Positions 1-12,811 of a DNA stretch of 64,000 bases are shown here, piece by piece. Positions within the stretch are counted from its first letter, which is position 1. Every line of letters starts with the position of its first letter. Below the pieces are notes generated by a model that saw only the letters and a program-made list of their open reading frames with translations, made no database searches and was not told the DNA's origin. The stretch is from positions 139,812,568 to 139,876,567 of the forward strand of contig ML681963.1 of NCBI GenBank assembly GCA_007922195.1. Reading direction: 5' to 3'. Source of the stretch: Podocnemis expansa (Eukaryota; Chordata; Testudines; Podocnemididae). The translations under genes and the position numbers were made by a program.

Positions 1-300
1 CCAAAATTATAATCTCATCAGAAAAACATCATCAAATTTGTTTGAGAAGACCTATTCTACATAGATCCTTGTTGGCAGACTTTAATCATGTTGCTATCCT
101 TTAATTCTTTACTGATCTTGTATCAGTCTTTCCATGATTTTGCCTGGCATCAATGTTAGGCTAAGCAGCCTATGTTTACCCAAGTCACCTTGTTTACTCT
201 TTTAAAATATTGGCACTACGTCAGCTTTTTTTCCAGACTTCTGGACTTTCCCCAGAGGAAAAGTGACCCAAGATTTGTTAAATATCAGCTTTAAGTTATG
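1..300 (-). mobile_element. Old CR1-type LINE fragment, minus strand
   Basis: The text 'cctggcatcaatgttaggct' followed by 'ttttaaaatattggcactac' and 'ccagacttctggactttccc' matches the reverse complement of a reverse-transcriptase region common in CR1-like elements of reptiles and birds. It is cut by the left window edge and heavily diverged. Called from memory of the family pattern. Confidence 0.55.
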
Positions 301-1740
301 AAGTGGAAAGCAAGAAGAGCTGCCATCTGACTAGGTAGCAGCATGAACACTTGATGGCAAAGAAGTGTCCATGCTGGGATTCTCCTACCTACCTTCTTTC
401 TTCTGGAAGATCCATCCCCTTGCTGTTTCATTGCTTTCTATGGGGTAAAAAGGAAAAGTCTTTCCCCTTCATTTCTCCCTTCACTGCTTAGCACTAGTTT
501 CCTCTCTCCTAGTCAGAATCCAGGGGAAACAGAATGGGTCTGCCAGTTTCCATTCTGTTCTTGGCATTCCATAGTGGAGTTTATAAGTGTGGGTTAGGGC
601 AAAACAGATAGTGACCTTCACGCTACCACTTTCTGAGCATATACATGTGCGTGCATTCGTATGCACACATATGCAGTAGCTTAGCTGGCTACAGGCCTGC
701 CTAAGGACATGGGCTCCATTCAGATCTATGTAGTCCCCTTTCTCTGTTTCTTCACCATGCCTTCTCCCATCACGCAAAATGGTGGGATGCCATTTCACCG
801 TACAATATCTATATGTTCTTCCGTTCTGTCACTAGTGCACTACTCCTGAAGCAGCTAGACATTTTCTGTTTGTTTGAAAGATGAAAGTCATATTGTTCTT
901 GGGCAAATTTCAGAGTTCCTCATGAATGGCAAAGACTTTGACTGCATGAGGTTCAAAGTGGGGTAATAGCTCCTTTCCCTCTGGCATGCACAGCTCTGTG
1001 CTTGTTCTCTGTGACAACAGCAGCTATACCATATCTTTTGTGTACAGAAATCTCATCTTGTTGCTTCTAGGCTGGACAGATTCCAGAAGCCTCCTATGTT
1101 GTGACAAAATATGACCAAAAATCCATACTCTTTCAACACCATGTGTACATCACTCACCAAATAGCTAATATGAAATACAGACCACTTGAAAAACAAATCA
1201 ATAAACCAGCCTGATTTTGATGGCAGATGCATTGCCCAGTGAAGCACTGTCTAAAAGCTCAATTACAATGCCTTCTTCCCTCCTCGCCTCCTGACAATTT
1301 CACCAGTAAAGCTCTCTTCAGTTTTTTGATGTGGATTGATGGCTAATAAAAAACTATAAAGTACCACAGCATACCTGGTTCTCTTTGGAAGATCACTCTG
1401 AACTAGGCTTCTATTCAGAGTCGTTAAAAGTATACTGCTGTAAAACTATAGGTTTTGTAAAAAGAAAAATAGTGATAGTTTTACTGTGTACATTAATAGG
1501 AACAGGAAGAATTTCATGGCCTTTTAGAAAACATTTCTAATTAAAATAGTTGACCTGATTGAGCAATTTGGTGTTTAGCTTCTCTGGAAATCAACCGCAA
1601 GATTTTCAAAACTTGGTTGCCTAAATTTAAAGCACCTACTTAAGAGGCCTGATTTTAAAAAAAATGGTGAGTACTTTTGAAAAGCAGGCCAATTACTTAG
1701 ATTCCTAAATATGGACTTTGGAAGATAATTTTGGGCATCC
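301..1740. other. No recognised feature
   Basis: Mixed-composition DNA with short chance ORFs only. I see no splice-flanked coding pattern, RNA gene or intact repeat. Confidence 0.6.
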
Positions 1741-1808
1741 TATTTCACTTTCTGCCTCACAAGTTGCAATGTTTGGAAACAATTACTTCTCCCCCAAAGC
1801 CTTAGGAT

Positions 1809-2163
1809 CAATGTTCCCTCTAATTTTTTGTAGGCTGTGTGCGCAAAAAATTCTTTTGTGCAAATTTTTGGAACTGGTGTGCAAATTTGTGCATGCTCTA
1901 GTGAGTGTGGTCCAACTTGTGAGCCAGACGAAGCAAGTGTGTAGGATGCAACTAATATATTAACTTTATTTTGATATGGTGATGGAAATGATATGATAAA
2001 TTACCAAACCTTATTTGAAACATGCTACTTGAAACACCTTTCTTAAAGTAACATAAGAACATTTGCACTGCCAAATTTTTTTTGTGTGCACTTATTTTGG
2101 TGCATGCATGGGTTTCACAACCTGTGTGCGTGTGCACACGCTCACAGCTTAGAGAGAACATAG
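1809..2163. mobile_element. hAT-type non-autonomous element, 355 bp
   Basis: Terminal inverted repeats CAATGTTCCCTCTAA and TTAGAGAGAACATAG (a few mismatches), flanked by a perfect 8-bp duplication CTTAGGAT at 1801-1808 and 2164-2171. An 8-bp duplication is the hAT signature. The interior is rich in 'gtgtgcaaattt'-type words and encodes nothing. Confidence 0.85.
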
Positions 2164-2178
2164 CTTAGGATAATGTAT

Positions 2179-2418
2179 AAAAAACAGAGGGGTAGCCCTG
2201 TTAGTCTCCATACAGCAAAAACAATGAGAGTCCTGTGGCACCTTAAAGGCTAACAAATTTCTTCAGGTATAAGCTTTTGTGGGCTCCAACCCACTTCATC
2301 AGATGCATCATGGAGCCCATGAAAGCTTATGCCTGAAGAAATTTGTTAGTCTTTAACATGGACAGGACTCTTGCTGTTTTTGCTGTACAGAGACTAAGAG
2401 AGCTACCCTGCTGTTTTG
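2179..2418. mobile_element. Fold-back repeat, copy A (hammerhead-like core on minus strand)
   Basis: Inverted arms 2179-2288 and 2311-2418 around a 22-nt centre. Both arms carry the full outer end (gggtagccctgttagtctc) and the 'agactaacaaatttcttcag' body. On the minus strand the centre reads CTGATGA (2296-2302), a stem GTGGGT..GCCCAC (2279-2294), then AAAA in place of GAAA. Possible 7-bp flanks AATGTAT / AATATAT. Confidence 0.75.
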
Positions 2419-2493
2419 AATATATTGTCCTAAGGACCTGAGGGAGAATTAATTGTTTCCAAACATTGTAATTTGTGAGGCAGAAAGTGAAAT

Positions 2494-2911
2494 TAACTAT
2501 AAACCCAAAGGGAAATTGACCAATGGTGTTTCACTATCCAGTCTAGTTTCATTGCCCAAGAGGAGGACAATAAAAACAAAAAATAAACAACCAGCGTAAA
2601 TAGTAAAAAACTGGATGATTGTTTTTTCAGTTTTCTTCCTCTAAGGACCAGACTTTTAAAAGTGCTCAGCATTCACAAATGAGAGTCTATCCATAATACA
2701 TTTAAAGAAATCTTTAGATATTGGAATCTTACCTACTGCATGTATATTTTAAGTAACAGAGTCAGATTATAGTTCACTATTTCTACAATTTGTTTTAAAG
2801 TAACCCATTAGTTTTTATTTCTAGAAATTGATTTTGGGTCTATTGGTGCTTTCTGTTCCATTGGCCGTCCCGCTGTAATCATGACTGAAGACATCACAGC
2901 ACGTATTATAT
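2494..2911. other. No recognised feature
   Basis: AT-rich spacer between two repeats; no gene or repeat assigned. Confidence 0.6.
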
Positions 2912-3263
2912 CTATGTCTACACAAGAGGGCTCAGGTAAGTCACCTTAATAAGGTCGACTTAAAGGTGACTCTATTAAGTTGACTTAGAGAGTCCCCATT
3001 TGTTTAAGTCAGGGGACCAATTTAAAGTCAACTTAATAAAGTTGACTTAAATGGCTCTCCTGCCTTAAGCTGACTTTATTAAGTCAACTTTAATGGGCAC
3101 ATTGTGTTAAGTCAACTTAATAAAGTCGACTTAACCCTTAAAGTCAACTTTAAGGATGAGCGTTATTAAGTTGACTTAAGCAAGTGCTCAATGTGGTCCT
3201 GGAGTTGTTTAAGTTGACTTAAGCCTGGTTAAGTCAACTTAAGCTTCCAGTGTAGACATAGCC
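2912..3263. mobile_element. Palindromic-word MITE-like element (TTAAGTCGACTTAA type)
   Basis: Perfect 12-bp terminal inverted repeats CTATGTCTACAC (2912-2923) and GTGTAGACATAG. The interior repeats the words AAGTCAACTTAATAAAGT and its inverse about ten times in both orientations, so the whole element is full of nested hairpins. Non-coding. The flanking duplication is not clear, so the superfamily is open (hAT is suggested by the related copy at 55123). Confidence 0.8.
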
Positions 3264-5131
3264 ATAATGATTTTCATTCTATATAGTGGTCTCTAGGCTG
3301 CTCTAACTTAAGCTGCAGCTGGCACAGACCAGTCCCTCGGATCAGGTTGCTGTAATCTTTGCCTTGGTGCCTCTCCCCTTCCCCCCAACCTCAACCAAAC
3401 AGAGTCTGGATGATGGTGAGACTGTATCCCCTTATGTCTACTCTATGGCATAAAGGTTAGTGTTATTCTTTCCTATCTGTATGCTGTCCAATTCCCCATC
3501 ACTGGCTCCTTTTAACCCCTAGTACTTACTTTCTAAATATTTTGGTTAAGACAAACAGAGGGAGAGTTTATTTTTCTACCCACTCGTTGCCTCCCCAGCC
3601 ACTGCCACCCCTCCTCTTCCCCACAACCTTCCACCATCCTGCAAACAATCCCTGGTTTTTTAAAGGGCATGAGTGCAGAAGGCAGCAGGTTTTTGAGCTG
3701 GTGTACTGCTTTAGACACACACACACAATAGGAAAGGTCAGAAGTGCAGAAAATACCATGCCCCAGAGGGACAGATTACAGAGAAAAGGAGCGCGTGAGA
3801 GAGGGCTAGAAGGAGAGACACATTGATGAAACAGCCACTGTCACAGCACTAGGGGCTGTGTCAGCTTCACTGAACAAAACTGATAAGAGGGGATCTGATG
3901 GAGAGGGGGCATTGTACGCACTGCAACAGCCCTGCTATGCCTTAGGGAGGAGGGGGAGGACAATGGGCACACTTAGACTGTGAGCTGTTGCCCACCACCC
4001 TTGGTGACATATTCCAGGGCTGCAGGTGGATGAGATGGAAATCGATAGGGAGAGGCAGGTACTCACTGGCAGTTTACAGAGAGCAGCCCTGGGGCGAGAC
4101 AGCATCCAAATGAAATGGAAAAAGAGAACGTGTTGTCATTAGCAGACAAGGGACAGCATGCCTCGCTGAGCTCAGACTCGGCATCCAGCCTGGGTCAATG
4201 TGCTGAGTTTCCTGTAAATTTGATGGGGGAACAAGATGGTCTTAAAATGGCTACAGCGTATCCCGGCCCCCACCTCCCTCCATTGAGCAAATTACCATTT
4301 ACTGAAAAGAATGGGACTGAAGCCAACTCTATGTCGCTTCAGGAAGCCATTTTTTCCTCTAGAAACTATCCTCATGTCACTGATCAAAGAAATGAAAGAG
4401 CTGACAAACTGAGCCTCAGCTGTGTCTGAATTTCTCTACGGAGGAACCAAGCCAAGGAACTGAACACATCCCAGCAGAAACTGGTAAAATCACAAGCTGG
4501 ATATTTTCACCCTCGACTGTGGACATAACCTTGTGCTACTTGGTTACTCAAGAAGATGGAGCTTGGCTTGTGAGGTGGAGCTTATGAAAGCACCCCTATT
4601 GTTTTCCTCCCCTACTTCAAGTCCTGTTTGAGTGTTAGTTTCAGGTGGTTGGGTAGAGTGAAGATTTCTTAGGGCATGGGAGTATTGTGAGGATGGTTAT
4701 ACTTTTAGGATGGGAGATCTGAAATGATAGCATTCTTGTAAGACCTCACCTTCTGAGCCATGAAATAAATATCGGAGAGTGGAGCTAGGTAGCATTCTGT
4801 GGGTTTCCTTGGCTCGCTGATTGGATTCTTGGAAATCTGACAGCCGTCTTTGGTATTATTGGTTGCAAGGTTCTGTGGACTTCCTCATGATCCTGGCACA
4901 TAAAATCTAATTTATGCCTGGTGGCAGGTATGGCAGTTTTCTAGATTATCCTGTTAGAGGACATGGTGATCCTTTAAAGGAGGAGGTCCAGGTCTAGCAG
5001 TGCCTGTTCCTGGTTTTCCATCTAGAACAGAGACTTATGGGGCTAGTAGTTTCCAGAGCACATGAGAGCTGTAGGCCTTGCAGTAATACATGCAGGAAAG
5101 GGGACAGACAGCTAAAGCATTGTCCTTTGGT
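3264..5131. other. No recognised gene
   Basis: Contains a 104-codon open frame at 4115-4429 that I do not recognise; it has no visible splice context or domain. Short CA runs near 3717-3727. Otherwise nothing assigned. Confidence 0.55.
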
Positions 5132-5236
5132 TAGTAAAACAAACAAGGAGTCTAGCGGCATTTTTAAAGACTAACAAATTTATTTATCTAGACTAGACTA
5201 CGTGACATTAGACTAACATAGATACCCCTTTGGAAC
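5132..5236. mobile_element. Fold-back repeat, copy B (shortened)
   Basis: Starts 'aaacaaacaaggagtctagc', has 'aaagactaacaaatttattt', then jumps to the opposite outer end 'agactaacatagatacccct'. The central loop and the hammerhead-like core are missing, so it is an internally deleted member of the fold-back family. Confidence 0.6.
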
Positions 5237-5639
5237 TTGTCCATTGGTTAGTGTGGGGGTAGATTTTGAGGGAGAAAGAACTGATTGAACATCTCTCTGG
5301 TGAGGCTAAGCGACTGGGGAAAGAGTCAGGTCCATGGTAGTCTCTGCACTGTTTAGAACTGAGCAATAAAGAAACCTAAGGGGACAGCTTGGATGACATG
5401 GGTTTCTTGTTTGAAGAGTATTCTCTGTGAGACTTGGTTAAACAATACCTGATGGGGTGCTAGGAGGAGACTGCCACCAGTTTTGTTTGCACTGAATCAG
5501 GCTCTTAAAGGAGCAACAGTTGTTTAGAAAAGGGTGGGGTAGCAGCAGTTGTACATGGGGCTATAAGATTCTTTTAAAACTTGTGCTCACCCGGAGCCCC
5601 AGATATTGCAAAAAATAATAAATAATCATAACAAATAAA

Positions 5640-5800
5640 GTACCATTAACGCTCATACTGAGCACTTATGTAGCTGCCCATCCTTAGCTTTCGAGGCACT
5701 TTACAAAGATGAATAAATATAATTACAGACACATGAATGAGTTACCTGCCCAGGGTCACACAGCAAGTCAACAACAGAACCCACATCCGCTCATTCCTCT
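5640..5800 (-). repeat. MIR SINE fragment, minus strand
   Basis: 'ttacctgcccagggtcacacagcaagtcaa' (shown here as a whole about 5740-5770) is the reverse complement of the MIR core, with the usual 'cagaaccca' after it. Ancient and diverged. Confidence 0.6.
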
Positions 5801-8800
5801 ATCCCATATCTTCTTCCAAGCAACTTTCTGCCTAATTAGCACTGGTGATTTTAGCATCCAGCTAAAAATGCGTAGATTTTTCTCCTATTCCTCACAAGGT
5901 TGTTTTTGGCCTTCTCTAGACATGGACATTTCCTGCAGCTGATCTTCAAGTTTTTTCCTGTCACTGAAATAAATACTTGTGTGGCAGATGCAAGAAGGGG
6001 AAATTACAGAGCTCAGTGAAAGCTGGTTTGTGGAGAGCCATAATTGTTGATGTTGCTGATCCATTAACAGCGCTAGTGACTAACGGCAATTAAAAAGAAG
6101 AAAGAAGTCATGGTATAGGCAATAACAACAATATGATCATTGTTTAAAGATTCAATGCACAGAAAGATGCATTGACAGGCTACTGATAGTGGCCAGGGTT
6201 TTTTTTTGTTTGTTTGTTTGTATGTGTGTGTGACATTTTCAAGATGGTCCTTTAAGAAACCAGAGCTGTTGTTATTAATATTTGCTATAATTCACCTGTT
6301 AGAATTCATACTGCTTTGCACTTAGAATGAATGGTGGAAAGAGATTAAAAACTACAGCCTGGTTTCATAAAATAAGTTAAGGATTTTTTTTTTTTTGAGA
6401 AAAATGAGCAAATTCAGTTGGCAGTGACCTGACTCACAATATGGCTAGATGGGCAGCGTTGGCTGATGGGGAGTTCAGACGAATTCTAACTGCACTGGAC
6501 AGCCCACCTGGCAATGACCCATTCTGGACTCTGAATGTGGGCTAAAGACTGATAGTGAGCCAGCCCAAACTCTGACTATGGGTTTACATAGGCAGTTCAC
6601 AATGAAGGAGCTGGATTTTGACTCTGGAATTGCGAGTGGGGGCAGATTATGTGCACTGGATCCTGCTACACTTATGAGAGAGCTAGAGACACCCTGGTCT
6701 GTATTCTACTTCAGACTGGTAAATTTGCTCTGGATTTCAGTCCTATGGATCAGTCTTCATTCTCAGCCATACCAAACTCAAACACAGAAGAGCCCTGAGA
6801 AGGAGAAGAGACAAAGAGGGCTCCAAGCCAACTCTCTATTTTCTCCATCTCATGCCCAGTCATGGGTTGAACTGTCTGTTGGCACAAGTTAGAACAGCTA
6901 CTGGACTATTTTAACTTATGTCACCTGTAAAAGATCCCTGGGAACTGCTCTGCTGTTCCAGGACTTCTGGAGGGGCATGCGTTCCTGCCGCCCACCTTCC
7001 TGTTCCCTTTCACTTTCACAGTGGGGAGCAGATGGCATGAACCCATGTACAGAGCCATCTTATGGACACCTACAGTATCTAACAGGAAACAGACTAGAAA
7101 GAGATAGGAAGATGGACTGATCTTAAGGATTTTTTCAGCAAGAGGCTGACAAGTTTTCTTTGTTATGGAACTGATGTAGCAGTGAAATAACAGACTCCTT
7201 GCTACTTTGAGAATACAGTGGGAGTCTCCAGCTGCTCTTTCAGGGCAACTTTAAGAGCAGAGCCAAGAAGACTTAGTTTTGGGCTCAGGATCTGACTTTA
7301 GTATTTTGCACAAAAGCTCTATTATTTTTTCTAACAGGGGCAGGGTTAGAACTTCCTCTGTTAATGGAGGACTGTGACTATATTTTATTTTTCCATTGAT
7401 CACTTTATGATTGTCTATTGTGTGTGCAGTGGTGATGGGAATGTGTCCTTACAAGAACAAGGTAGCTCAACCCAACTGCCTAATATAAGCATAACCACCA
7501 CTACTGCTTAATGTAAATGCAATAGGTCAGTTGAACGGTATCACAGATAGCATATTGTTCTACACACTGAGTATTTTACAAATGAATAATACTTTTTGTT
7601 TTCTAATGGACCAAAATCAGAACAGCATTTCATGTTTTGTTCTCAGCTACTCATGTTTTCAGATGTTGCATTTCAGAAAGAGAGCACAGATGTTGACCTG
7701 GAAACAGCAAGCTCTGCAAGAGAGGGTTGCATGTTTGCTGAACGCAGGGGTCAGAGGCGTTTGCAGGAGCAGGAAAGTCACTAATTCATTGCACAATCTA
7801 GAGAATTCCAATCCTAGATTGCATAGGTAACTGGAGCCCAAGTAGCCTTGTAGATTTCTTCGGCCTGCCCCTTTGGCTTTTTTGTGCTCCCCAGAATGGT
7901 ACCTTTATGTGTGTAAGAAGAACTGGGAGGGGAGGCAGAGCTACATATACAGCATAGTGCTCGTTAGCCTGAGGCAACAGTCACTGTTAGCCTCATCGGC
8001 CTTTTCCTTTTGTGCCTTTGCTTATAATGCATTCCAAATAACACTGATTCTGATTAAACAGGGGCTTAATGGAGACCTTCTCCACTTTTTGCCCTAGCTG
8101 AAAGAAGGGACTGCGTCATGGGTAGCAGGGAACAACAGGCAGCTGTCTTTGCTTCTGCCCTGAGCTGCTTATCGGGAGAGCAGGAAGAGTGTCTCCATTT
8201 AGGGCAGTGTTTGCTTTGCCCAACTGTGCAAGTGTGATAGGGGCTGTGATGAGACACATTCCCCTCCAGCCTCTTACGTCAGAGCTGTGTGTGTGTGTGC
8301 ACTCAGCACAGACAGAACCTGGCCTGTATGCCATGCATGAAGGGGGCTCTGTGAACCATCTCATTCTTTCCACTTGACCATGAAGCCAGCAAAGCACCAT
8401 GTGCAAGAAAAAACAAAAGCCTATACGTCTTGTGTGCATGTGGGTTCATTCCCTCCTTAGCCTGGACCCAGCTATCTAGGGGTTCTTGTATGTGTTCTAG
8501 TGCAGAAAGTCATCAGCCTGACAGAAGAAGCAGACTGAAAGCTGGAACTTGAATTCCACTTCCAAAATACCAGGCCAGCACAGAAGCCCATCTAGTGAAT
8601 GCCATCTGAACTAGACCTAGTCAGTCTTTTTCTCTGCTTATAGGGGCTTGGCTTCTCTAGAGTTGCACCAGTATAACTGAGAGGGGGATCTGGCCCCAGG
8701 ATGTTCTGTTGCACCTTGTCTCTCGCCTGATTGACACAACACACAAAGCTGTTTTTCAGAGGCAGTGCACAGCTGGCACTCATTGACAAACCCTACTTTC

Positions 8801-8822
8801 CTCCTCCCCCCAAGCACTCTCC

Positions 8823-8824
<2 letters not shown>
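5801..8824. other. No recognised gene
   Basis: Holds a T/GTTT/GT-rich run at 6206-6232 and a stretch at 6030-6190 with several AACAAT/ATTGTT words (SOX-like), which could be regulatory but is unproven. All open frames here are short and unsupported. Confidence 0.5.

Positions 8825-8871
<47 letters not shown>
8825..8871. repeat. (AC)n microsatellite, 47 bp
   Basis: Uninterrupted AC dinucleotides, about 23 copies. Confidence 0.98.
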
Positions 8872-8873
<2 letters not shown>

Positions 8874-11800
8874 CTGTTTCTTCCTTCTTGTGTCTCCATC
8901 ACAGAGATCGGAAAACCCCCTTCTCGCATCCTAATCTTTTCATTTCCCTTGAAAAAACAAAAGCGATGATTGGATTTCACTTGATAATTTGGAAAAAAAA
9001 AAGTGCCAGGCACAGATGCTGATATTGTTTATAGAGCTGCAATTACACCACGTTCCTGTCAGGACCGCCCAGCTCATCACCCTGCGAGGTTATTTCTCAG
9101 TCAATTTCAGGAATAAATGGGTACCGTTTTTTCCCTAATGGAAGACCACTTGAAGGGATGATTTGGTACAGAGAGGAGGCAACACAGTGCGTATCATAAT
9201 GATGGGTTATTAGACACAGCAATCCCTCTCACATTACTAAGCACTGGCCAAAAAACTCCCCAAAGAAGTGCTAATTCTGCAGCATTTCAAAGAGACCAGC
9301 ATGTTTTGGAGTAATGACCACTTTAGAGAGTGCCCTGGACAGGTAAAAAGAAAACAGAGGAGGAGGTGAGCCCCTAATTTGTGCCAATCATTAATGTTCT
9401 TTGTATTGCAGTAGCACTTGGGAGACGCTGTCCTGGACCTGAACCCCTCTGTGCCAGGTGCTGTACACATAGAGAGCAAAAGATAGTCACTTTCCCAAGA
9501 GCTTCCAATCTCAGCTCTCATGTTTCAACAACATTATTAACAGGTATCTTGCAGAGGGACCGACAAGTCATAAGCAGGTGAGCCCGCAATGGCCTCAGCA
9601 ACATACAATCAAATAATAAATGGCAATCTGTGCCCCCAGGAGCTGACATCTGCTGGCAATTATTTTAATTAAGTTAAACTATAAAGTTATGAAGAAGGGG
9701 AAAAACCAAAAATCCAAAACAGTAACCTATGCATTCCTAAATATGACAGAGCTTGAAACTTTAATAGGCAAAGCAGCTGGCTAATGTGAAAACAAAACCT
9801 TTGTGCCAGATTTAACGTTGGACCCACCAGTGGATCTTTATGGTTCAGAAAAGTTGGGATAACTATGGGCTGCTTATCTGAACCAAACCTGCAAGGTCTG
9901 AAATTTCCTAAGAGTAACTGGTCATTTAAACAGCCAACTTCAGGCCCTCTGTTGGGCCTGATTTTCATAAAGAACTAAGCACTCCCCTTCCAAGAAGCAG
10001 GCTTCTATGACGAGTCTAAAATTGACTACCCCAAAATCCCTAATAAGGCTGGCCAGAAAACAAGGATTAATGTTTTGTGAAATTTTTAGATACCTATTTT
10101 TGTGTGCTTTGGCATTAAAACCAGCCCTTTCAAAAAAAATTTTTTTCCTGGAAAAGAAAGAGAGCTATCCCAGAATAGCCAGTTTTCCTGTGGGAAAGGC
10201 ATTCACCTGGGATGTGGAAGATGGAAGTTCAAATCCCTCTATTGCCTGATTCAGAGTTGAAACTTGCACCTGCATCTCCCAGGATTTTGGGCAGCTACCC
10301 TAATTCCCTGGTTATTGTTTATTCTGGGGTAGGCCTCTCTCTACCTGATCAGAAATTCCATCCTGGACCTGAGGAAATCTTTCCAATGAATCAGTATTTT
10401 TTCTGACAAAAAGCCACTTCAGTTCATTGAATATTTTCCAACCAGCTTTAATCACGTAGCCACTTCAGAAAAATCTCAGCCCACACCTTTTCAATTGAAC
10501 CCATTGTTGTTTTGAATCCTTTTTTCTCTCTTTAAGGGAAATCCTTTGTGTTGTTTTATGGCTTTGAATCCTTTTTTCTTTGCTTTAAAGAAAAGAAATG
10601 GAGGGAAGGGGTTCCTCACTTTGTTATTATTTGCTTATCTTAGTGCCCAAATTGTGCTGGTTGCTTTCCAGACAGACAAGATGACTTGGACCCTGTCTCA
10701 AGAAACTCACCAGAGATATCCAGAAAACAGATGTTAGGGGAACATGTCAGTGAGGTGGTTATGATAACACTTGATCAGGGTCATGGGAAATACAAAATTT
10801 ACATATGTTTGCAATACATTAGCCTAAGTCAGCTAAATTCCCAGAAGGCAACCTAGTAAAAGCAGATCTGCAGGAGGGATTTGAATGTTTATATTACAGG
10901 GGTCTTCCAGATGAACTCTGGAAGGGCTCTCCGTACTTAGAAGGAAGTACAGACAGACATGATTATTTGAGATGCTGACAATGTCAAACTTTTCCCCTGC
11001 CTCTCTTGCCACAACCCCTTCTCTTAGGAGAAATGAAAGTGGCTGTTCTCTCATGTAGACTTGCCTTTCTTACTCTGGATGAGGAAGAAAGTGAAGGACT
11101 TGTGCTACCCCTCCCCCATGAGTGCTTTAGCTTCTTTTTATTTCCTTAGCTGTTCTTGCTTGCAGTTTCAAGTAGTTTCTTTTGAACTCAACCTTTACCA
11201 TGAAGATCATAGGGAGCTTGGCAATGCCATTTCCAGCTCTGAGCCCAGGAGTTTTGTTGCCTCTAGCAAACCCCATGATTGATTGATCAGCTCTTTTAAG
11301 TTTATTGTAAAGATGGTGGTTAGAGACGATAAAAAGCAAAGCCACTGATAACATTTAACCTCTAAAAGATTTTCATAGGTGAAAAAAGGAGCTGGAGTGA
11401 TTTGACAGAGAAGGGACCCCACCCCCAGGAATCATGGTGGTCATTAGAAGCTGCTCCTGCCTCATGGAGGGAATAGAGGACCACAAGGGCTGTTCCTTAC
11501 CTGCTCCCCCCAGTCTAATCGCACTCAGCTATAATTCTGAGGTATTTGGTGCCAAGTTGACAGTGACATTTGCCGGGCTTTTAGAGTGATGTAAAAGAAC
11601 ATATTAAAACTTTGCTTAGTCTATGTATCTCCCTAATCCTGATCTACTTCTGTCTCTCTCAAGGATTAAAAACAATCCTGAGTTTCTTGTTTCTCTTCAG
11701 GGAGGTCCTATTCTCCATCCCTGTGAAACAAAATCAGTTTTATTATCAAGCAGACCAACACAGACTGAATGGGCTAGATCCTCAGCTACTGGGAACCAGC

Positions 11801-12811
11801 TCAGCTCCAGTGCAGACAATGGAGCTCTGTCATTTTACAGCAGGGGAAATGTATGTTCTATTATAGCTTCACTGAGCATCAGTGGAGGATACTGCAGTAT
11901 TGAAAAGAAAATATACTGTGCCCCAGGAGAAGGATCCTTTTTTTCACTTTGGGGAGTCCATCCCATCCCCCTCATACCAAAGGATTGACTTGGGGAACCT
12001 TTGGCAAGGGGCCTGCAATCAGCTGCATCTGCAACAGCAAAAGACATAATAGGAAAGTGTTAAACTAAGCCGTTGCCATCCCATTATAAAAAAGAAAAGA
12101 ATAAAAAAGGAGATAATCCTTGTTTAAATATCACAAGCGGCAGCTGAGTCAGTGGGAGCCTTAGGCTGGAAATGTCAGGGAGGAATTTAGATTTTCAAAG
12201 CAGTTGCTAGCCTGCAATTATCATAAGTCAGTTATGACGACCCCTTGACTTTCACTGCCCCCCAACTGCACGTCCATAGCAGTGGGCAGAGGAAGTGGAG
12301 ACAAAACACATGGCCTTAGCAGTGGCAGATAAGGCAAATTTGAACATGATCCCATTTTAGGGACAGGACAATTTCCTTCAGGCTACAGCAAAGTTTGTGT
12401 GTGCGTGTGAGACAGATAGAGAAAAAGAAGGTGGGAGGGTAGCACAAATAAGGTGGGAGAAAAGGAGAAGAAAAGAGAGAGGAAAATGGAGACAGGGAGT
12501 TAGACAAAGGAAGAAAGTGGGAAAGAGATGGCAGATGAATGAGGTCATGTGTTAACCCCAGGTAAAGGAGGGATGGATTAGTGGAGGATGTTTTTGGCAT
12601 CTGATTGCTTTTAGACTTTTTTTGAAGGTAGGGACTGGAGGGAAGGAAGAAAGTCAATTTTTTTTCAACATGGTATCTTTCTCTGGTACTCTTAAGTCCT
12701 TCTCTGACAACGCAGCCTTTCTCTGCAATTTACCATGATCCTGTATTAAATAGAAGCAGGACCATCTGTATTAACTCCTCTTGCTGGAGGTACACTTCCT
12801 TCCATTTATCA
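8872..12811. other. No recognised gene; scattered old repeat pieces
   Basis: 9410-9520 has the dispersed pattern 'gtgccaggtgctgtacacat ... caagagcttccaatct', an ancient reptile repeat. 10385-10455 ends 'ttttccaaccagcttta' like the AT-rich repeat family found again in TH introns. 12410-12560 is purine-rich. 8960-9130 keeps several CpGs and homeodomain-like words (candidate conserved element, unproven). Confidence 0.5.

Larger units (their letters stand above)
1741..2493. repeat. Inverted repeat (68-bp arms) split by two insertions
   Basis: The left arm 1741-1808 and right arm about 2424-2493 are inverted copies at roughly 90 percent identity: 'ctttctgcctcacaagttgc' on the left pairs with 'gtgaggcagaaagtgaaat' on the right, running in to CCTTAGGA / TCCTAAGG. 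Originally this was a hairpin-like element with a loop of about 12 bp. A hAT-type element (1809-2163) and a fold-back repeat (2179-2418) later landed in the loop. Confidence 0.8.

Noticed and set aside
4115..4429. 104-codon open frame beginning MEKENVLSLA
   Set aside because: No recognisable domain, splice context or promoter; length is within chance for this much DNA.
11623..11988. 121-codon frame beginning MYLPNPDLLL
   Set aside because: No family recognised; overlaps another frame; no conserved motif.
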